DNA from: Rhytidiadelphus loreus | Lineage: Eukaryota; Streptophyta; Bryopsida; Hypnales; Hylocomiaceae | Assembly: GCA_947034895.1 (NCBI GenBank) | Contig: OX344762.1 | Coordinates: forward strand, 7,879,501-7,943,500 | Direction: 5' to 3' | DNA: 64,000 bases | Shown: piece after piece, positions 59,011-64,000 of the stretch | Layout of the letters: each line of letters opens with the position of its first letter | How positions within the stretch are numbered: position 1 is the first letter of the stretch | Program-made: the position numbers and the translations under genes | Notes under the pieces: model-generated | The model's database searches: none | What the model saw: the letters and a program-made list of their open reading frames with translations, nothing else | What the model was told of the DNA's origin: nothing

Positions 59011-59542
59011 TACCCAAAAAATGACACTATCCCAGGTGCTGAATTTTTTTTTCCACAACTACACATATTGGTAGAATTAGCATATCTTTTTTTGTCTGAA
59101 TCTTTTGACCTTGAAAATGGGCACACATGTATTTGATTTGACAATAAAAATTTCATGGTAAGGCAGTCTACTCTTAAAGTGACCATTGAAGAGCTGATTG
59201 CCTTTTCAAGGGAGCTAAACTCCTTGAAACAATTTTTAGTAAATTTTAATAGGAAGAAAAAAAAATTGACATCTAACCCAAGTCATTTCATATTTTTTGG
59301 ACCTTTGAAGAATTAGTTACAAATTTTGGAAGTTGAAGCGCAGTGGTCATTGTAAGCGACCACCTCCTGAAATGTACATTGCTTGTACATTGAAGAAAGT
59401 AAAATGTACCTTTGTATCATGATCACTTTTAAAGAATGGGCGCTTTTAGAGCATACTACCTTAAACAAGCAATTTTTCACACATGTAATCAATATATAGA
59501 TGTTCCTATACCAAAAATTGCATACGAACATAAAAAAAATTT

Positions 59543-60061
59543 CATTAGAGAAAGTTTGAGGCCTCCAGACTCCAAAGGGCCACTCCGCTGTGACAGACAC
59601 AACTATTAAAGGAGTATTAGGGAGCTTATGAAAAGTGTCAGATTTGTAGTGTCAGCTTGGGTGAATATTGCCAAATACAGTTAGATTCTATTTTGACACG
59701 TTATAAATAATAATTGTAGTGTACAAGCTTATCAGAATTGTTTACTCCAGATTTGATTGAATATACTTGTTCATCAATGGCACAATTATATTCAAAGAAG
59801 GGTCCACATTAAACAATTTAAATCTCCTTGTGCACTACACCCATTTCTGACAACTTTTCAAGTAAATCCACATTAACCAATCCAAATCAGCAACTATTAT
59901 TATAACTCTCTAATCATGTCGCTCTGCACTTTCATATGACAGCTGAGCAAGAATAGGGGAAAAATATCCCTTTCCTCTTCAAAAGTAAAAATTAAATTCA
60001 AGTCAGACTCCCTTATCCTCTCGTGGAGCGGCCCTCCAGAGGCCCAACATTTTCTCTAATG
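59543..60061. mobile_element. CATTAG-ended short element E6, nested
   Basis: Begins CATTAGAGAAAGTTTGAGGC and ends GAGGCCCAACATTTTCTCTAATG. The subterminal GC blocks GGGCCACTCCGC and CTCGTGGAGCGGCCCTCC pair with each other. 519 bp. It interrupts a repeat unit of the TA-flanked element: the broken unit resumes at GGGAGGGTGTCAAAGTTGG. No target duplication seen. Confidence 0.75.
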
Positions 60062-60803
60062 AGTGCTTGGGAGGGTGTCAAAGTTGGAAGTAGTGAAGTT
60101 TTTCTCATGACTACACATGTTGATAAATTTCAAATATCTTTTTTTGTTGTAGTTTTTTTGGACTTGAAATTTGTTACACATATAATTAACTTAAAGATGA
60201 TTCTGTGTTAAAATTTTTATGGTCAAAGAGCAATTTTTGAGCCCTTAGGAAGCTGCCAAAGTTGGTAGATGTGAAATTTCCTTCCATGTGATTTCAAAAA
60301 CGCCATTTTGAATGGCACCCCACTGTACATGGGTTCTCAAGTAAATTCATGTCCTTCAATGTAAAGTGACCCACTTTTATAAATGCCAAATACTTTTTGA
60401 CCACTCATATTCACATCTCTTTATTATATTGGTATTAGATTGCTCTAAGCTTTCTTAAAATTTATTGTACTTTCATCTTGGTGTCCATTCTTAACTTATA
60501 ATCTCTTCATTCATTGGTCATAGAATTGCATATATTTATCTTTCTTTCAACAACTTATCTCTGAAAGGAGAGGCCTTAAGTTCTCAAAATGACCATTTTG
60601 TCTCATTTTAATAAATAAGGCGGCCTTTAGAAGCCAAAGTTGTAGAGAACAAGTTTTCAACCAAGGAACTGAAAGAAGGTTACAAACTACAAAAAAGACC
60701 AAGAGATTTTAACTTTACATCTCTTGAAATTTTCTATACATTTAGCATCTTTTATAGTTCTTCATTGAAGGACTTCCCATCACCAAATACTTACATACAC
60801 ATT

Positions 60804-61138
60804 CATTAGAGAAAAAATGAGGCCTTCGGAGGGCTGCTCCGGAGTGATCAAACAAGGCTATTGTTTTCAATGTAGTCCCTGGCCGGAATCTAGCTGTAGA
60901 GGAAAGTGAGCTTGGGTGAATATTGCTAGAGCAATCAGCCCCGGCCACTAAAATTTTTTTTAATTTTTTTTGAGAAAAAAAAAATGTAAAACTGGATTCC
61001 TATGCACTGATAGAAAACTGCAAAATTGAGGTGGGTGATTTTAGGGGGGAAAAAACTTTTTTTGCCAAAAAAAGATGGAAGGGTAATTCAACTGCTACTG
61101 GAGCAGCTCTTCGGAGGCCTCGTTTTTTTTCTCTAATG
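60804..61138. mobile_element. CATTAG-ended short element E7 (subfamily with E8)
   Basis: Begins CATTAGAGAAAAAATGAGGC, then CTTCGGAGGGCTGCTCCGGA. Ends GCAGCTCTTCGGAGGCCTCG, then TTTTTTTTCTCTAATG. Contains AACAAGGCTATTGTTTTCAA and CCTGGCCGGAAT, found inverted in E8. 335 bp, non-coding. Confidence 0.8.
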
Positions 61139-63373
61139 CAAAGAAGTCCATCTCCAACAAGAAATTGGATGAAAATCGTTCATTTTCAGTCCAGGATCAA
61201 TGAACCTGACCATGACTAGAACAAATTGTTGAGACTAGATATTTCCTCTAATCCTATGCAGATCAATTGCCATACGAATTGAATATCTAGATCCAGCCGG
61301 CCAGTCGCTCTCGTTATCGACCGAATTCAGTGCACCTGCCATGCAAGCACCGAAGGTGGTCCCCAAGTTCAGAAGAAGATCATTCCAGAACTGACTCCGG
61401 AGTCCGGACCACAGTGCCGATCGACAGCAGGCTAAGTTAAGTTATGTACGTACCGCCACTCTCTTCTCGATCACCCCCCCACGGCAAGGGCCACAATATA
61501 TCTTATCTCGTCCAAGAATGATCCAGCAGGCAAAGCAAAGGTCGACGGAACGTAACCCCGCTCTACCCGCACGGGACCCATACCGGGAGTACGTGCACAC
61601 CATGCTATGCCAATGTCGACATCCACGAGATACTCCTCGTCCTCAACTTACGCTGCACATTTATTAAAAAGAAACTCCGAAGAAAAGTCATGATTGTGAA
61701 AAAAATAACCAGGCCGGTTGATCATCAAACAGTTCATCGCAACAGTTGAAGTAAGTAATCGATCGCTGCTGATGAATCGAACACTGTAGAATGATACCTC
61801 GGGGGTCGTGATCGTCGATCGGAGATGCACCTCGGCATGCGGCCCATTCTTTCGATCAATCCCCGATTCTTTCACGGCAGTCTAGTCTGTCAACGCACAC
61901 CATCATTGACAACGGACAACCTACAAGTAGCTCCACTTTTGCAGTTGGCATCCCTGGCTAGCTACTTACAGTAGTAAGCTAGCTAGTATGGAGGTATACT
62001 ACTACTGATTCCTTGCCTAGATTTGATCTAGACTACAATTACAGCTAGCCTCGGAATATATTGAATGGTTTCGTCATCTCATCGATAAGGTCTACCTGTG
62101 TGCGTCATCTCTGTGTGCGTCATCGATCGCAGAGTTGGGAATCAGTGCTTGCGGCATTTCTTGGGAGCTGGACTTGCTGTACGATTTGTGATCAGGTGCA
62201 ATTGGATATGTGGAAAGATGCAGGAAATTTGTACTTGCCGTGAAAGTACGAGTATGGTAACCGAACCTATTCCCCTCATTTAAAAAAATTTGCCTACTTC
62301 TGTTATCAAGTGTGGCATCACCGATTACATCGATGATAGGAGCCGACCCATACTTGATCACTTAAGCAATTACGCATATTTGGAGCACAGGTTTTCGGAG
62401 TGCCAAATTTTCCTCATGTACAAAAACAAAATTTGGAAGGATTGCATATTTTTCTAGAATTTTATTACAAAAAATGTAATTACTATGAATTTTTTAGTGA
62501 AAGATTATCTTCAACCTACAATGGTGATATAGGTTGATTACAAAATCGACCAAGGGCCGGTTGCAATATTCACAGCCTTGCAACCAATCATAATGTGCCA
62601 GAATTGCTTCTTGAACTCTGCAAACTACAACAGTCTATGGTTGGGATTACAAAAGACTATTGGTCAGGAATAGGGGTGTGATCAAGTACGAGTCGGCTAC
62701 CTTAGTCTGTGTTGATTAGATTTTGGGGGAAAACTTAGTGGAAATAAATTTTCCTTAATCCATAGTTAATCCCTAAATGATCAAACACTATTTTTTGGCA
62801 ACATAGCATTTTGGAGCAGCTCACTACAAATGGAATTTATATTTTTTTCTTTGAAATTTTCACACAACATATACTCGAGTAGTAGCTCTAAGACCCAACA
62901 ATTTTCATAACTTTTGACTACACGGTTAAAAAGTTATTGGAAGATATGTAGTTTTCATTGGTTGGCGAGCAACTCTAAAAATTCTTTAAAAAATCACTTT
63001 TTAAGAAATAAAAATTCGAAATTGGTTTCTATATTTGTATATGTGTGGAAAGATTTGAATCATTCCATTTTGATTAATGAGATGAAAATTATGAGGAGTT
63101 TTAATTTGTAGGTAGTTATGGAATATCTACTCTAAAATAAACTTTGAAGTCCTTCATTGAACTCAATTTTCAATATTTTTTGAAAAAAATTTAAAAATTG
63201 GGTGTAGATTGTTTATTAAAAAATTACAACCACTGGAATTGGCATTTTCCAAATCCATAAATAAATGGTTAACAATTTTGTATTTTCAATCATTCTCTAT
63301 TTCTTTCTACTTACTATTTTTTCCCTATATTTTGTACAATTCCAAATGATCTAAATTTTTTGAAGCAAATAGA
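61139..63373. other. GC-richer low-copy DNA (to about 62.3 kb), then AT-rich repeat
   Basis: 61.2-62.3 kb has balanced composition and CGATCGA-like words like those at 0.5-0.7 kb. Open frames are short (for example 61648-61875, minus strand) and unrecognised; it could be a promoter or low-copy spacer. From about 62.9 kb it is the dispersed repeat shared with 6.15-6.85 kb. Confidence 0.35.
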
Positions 63374-63743
63374 CATTAAAGAAAAAATGAGGCCCTTGGA
63401 GGACTGCTCCAGCAACAGCTGAACTACCCTCCCATCTTCTTTTTTTCCCCTAAAATAGTCCACCTCAAACCGGTAGTTTTCAATGCTGTCAGTGGCATAA
63501 GAACCCAGTTTTACATTTTTTTTTCTCAAAAAAAAATAAAATTTAGTCCCAAAAAAAGAAAACTAAATAATAATAAAAAATAAAAAAATAAATTTTTAGT
63601 TGCCGGGGTTGACTGCTCTGGTGATATTCACCCAAGCTGACTTTCCTCTACAACTAGGTTTCGGCCAGGGAGTACTTTGAAAACAATAGCCTTGTTTGGT
63701 CACTCCGGAGCAGGTCTCCGGAGGCCTCATTTTTTTTCTAATG
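63374..63743. mobile_element. CATTA-ended short element E8, opposite orientation to E7
   Basis: Begins CATTAAAGAAAAAATGAGGC and ends TCCGGAGGCCTCATTTTTTTTCTAATG. The inner block CGGCCAGGGAGTACTTTGA, followed by AAACAATAGCCTTGTTT, is the inverse of that in E7. It is inserted in a repeat whose copy near 6560 lacks it: CAACTTGTCT follows directly in both, with no duplicated bases visible. Confidence 0.78.
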
Positions 63744-64000
63744 CAACTTGTCTTGAGGAATGAATTCAAAGTGTAACCACCATTTTAGACATTTTTTCCT
63801 ACAAGTGTGACCTTTTGAAGTGCAGCTGCCCGATTTTTTGCAAGGACAAAAAAATGATTTTTTTTCCAATTCAAATGCTAATATCTTACAATTCACACGG
63901 TGAAAAATTTTGAAATTTTTTCCACATCTTCTCTAGCCAACGTACTACAAGATCCTATGGTTACATATGTCCAAAATTGTTTTTTTTCAAAATTTAGTAC
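63744..64000. repeat. continuation of the repeat shared with 6.56-6.8 kb
   Basis: GAAGTGCAGCTGCCCGATTT, TGCAAGG and CTACAAGATCCTA match 6630-6770 in order. It runs off the window end. Confidence 0.65.

Larger units (their letters stand above)
58212..60325. mobile_element. 2.1-kb TA-flanked inverted-repeat element (Tc1/mariner-like), non-autonomous
   Basis: The left end CAGTGGGGTCCCAATCAAAA is inverted at the right end (CAGTGGGGTGCCATTCAAAA when read in reverse complement). The arms match over about 50 bases. TA lies directly outside both ends (58210-58211, 60326-60327), fitting a TA target duplication. Inside are repeats of about 170-200 bp carrying CCAACTTTGACACCCTCCC, in direct orientation at the left and inverted at the right. 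No transposase recognised. Element E6 is nested in it. Confidence 0.7.

Overview
The window looks like nuclear DNA of a land plant. Two spliced genes carry plant-type proteins: a clade-F-like PP2C phosphatase and a plastid-type 2Fe-2S ferredoxin-like protein. Both have canonical GT-AG introns of about 100-1100 bp, and plant telobox-like repeats (TAGGGTTT) also occur. The rest is AT-rich and crowded with DNA transposons, mostly non-autonomous. I cannot fix the species. A non-flowering plant (bryophyte, lycophyte or fern) is possible, but that is inference.

Layout: 0-0.9 kb is low-copy DNA with one possible gene start at the left edge. 0.9-9.6 kb is AT-rich repeats: a hairpin element at 3.3 kb, a MITE at 5.46 kb and a 159-bp tandem triplication at 7.4-7.8 kb. 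9.6-14.5 kb holds the PP2C gene (8 coding exons, 280 aa, intact). 14.5-20.3 kb is repeats. 20.66-23.28 kb holds the ferredoxin-like gene (7 exons, 173 aa, intact). 23.3-31.7 kb is mixed low-copy DNA with unassigned coding-like pieces, a possible Hint-domain fragment at 28.8 kb, a CACTA-type MITE at 27.3 kb and tandem repeats at 30.8-31.6 kb. 31.7-44.6 kb holds MITEs, short GC-rich elements ending in CATTA, a 223-bp CACTA hairpin MITE and a GC-richer island at 40.0-40.9 kb. 44.6-53.8 kb is a CACTA-rich region. One CACTA element stands alone, and two more have landed in the reading frame of a decayed minus-strand gene that resembles the plant/eukaryote DUF7869 family. 53.9-61.1 kb has another MITE, an array of short palindromes, degenerate coding-like pieces, and a 2.1-kb TA-flanked element carrying a nested CATTA element. 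61.1-64 kb is a short GC-richer stretch, then a large repeat that has a second copy at about 6-6.9 kb.

The most notable findings are these. (1) A group of eight short elements ends in CATTA(G/C/A)...CTAATG, has GC-rich subterminal hairpins, and shows no visible target-site duplication; related empty sites in the same window support the borders. (2) Two related non-autonomous CACTA elements each carry a tRNA-like segment with a perfect T-arm followed by two long fold-backs. (3) Two CACTA insertions into the DUF7869-like gene can be placed to the base, each with a GTG target duplication. I see no complete transposase and no evidence of a virus, CRISPR array or bacterial-style operon.
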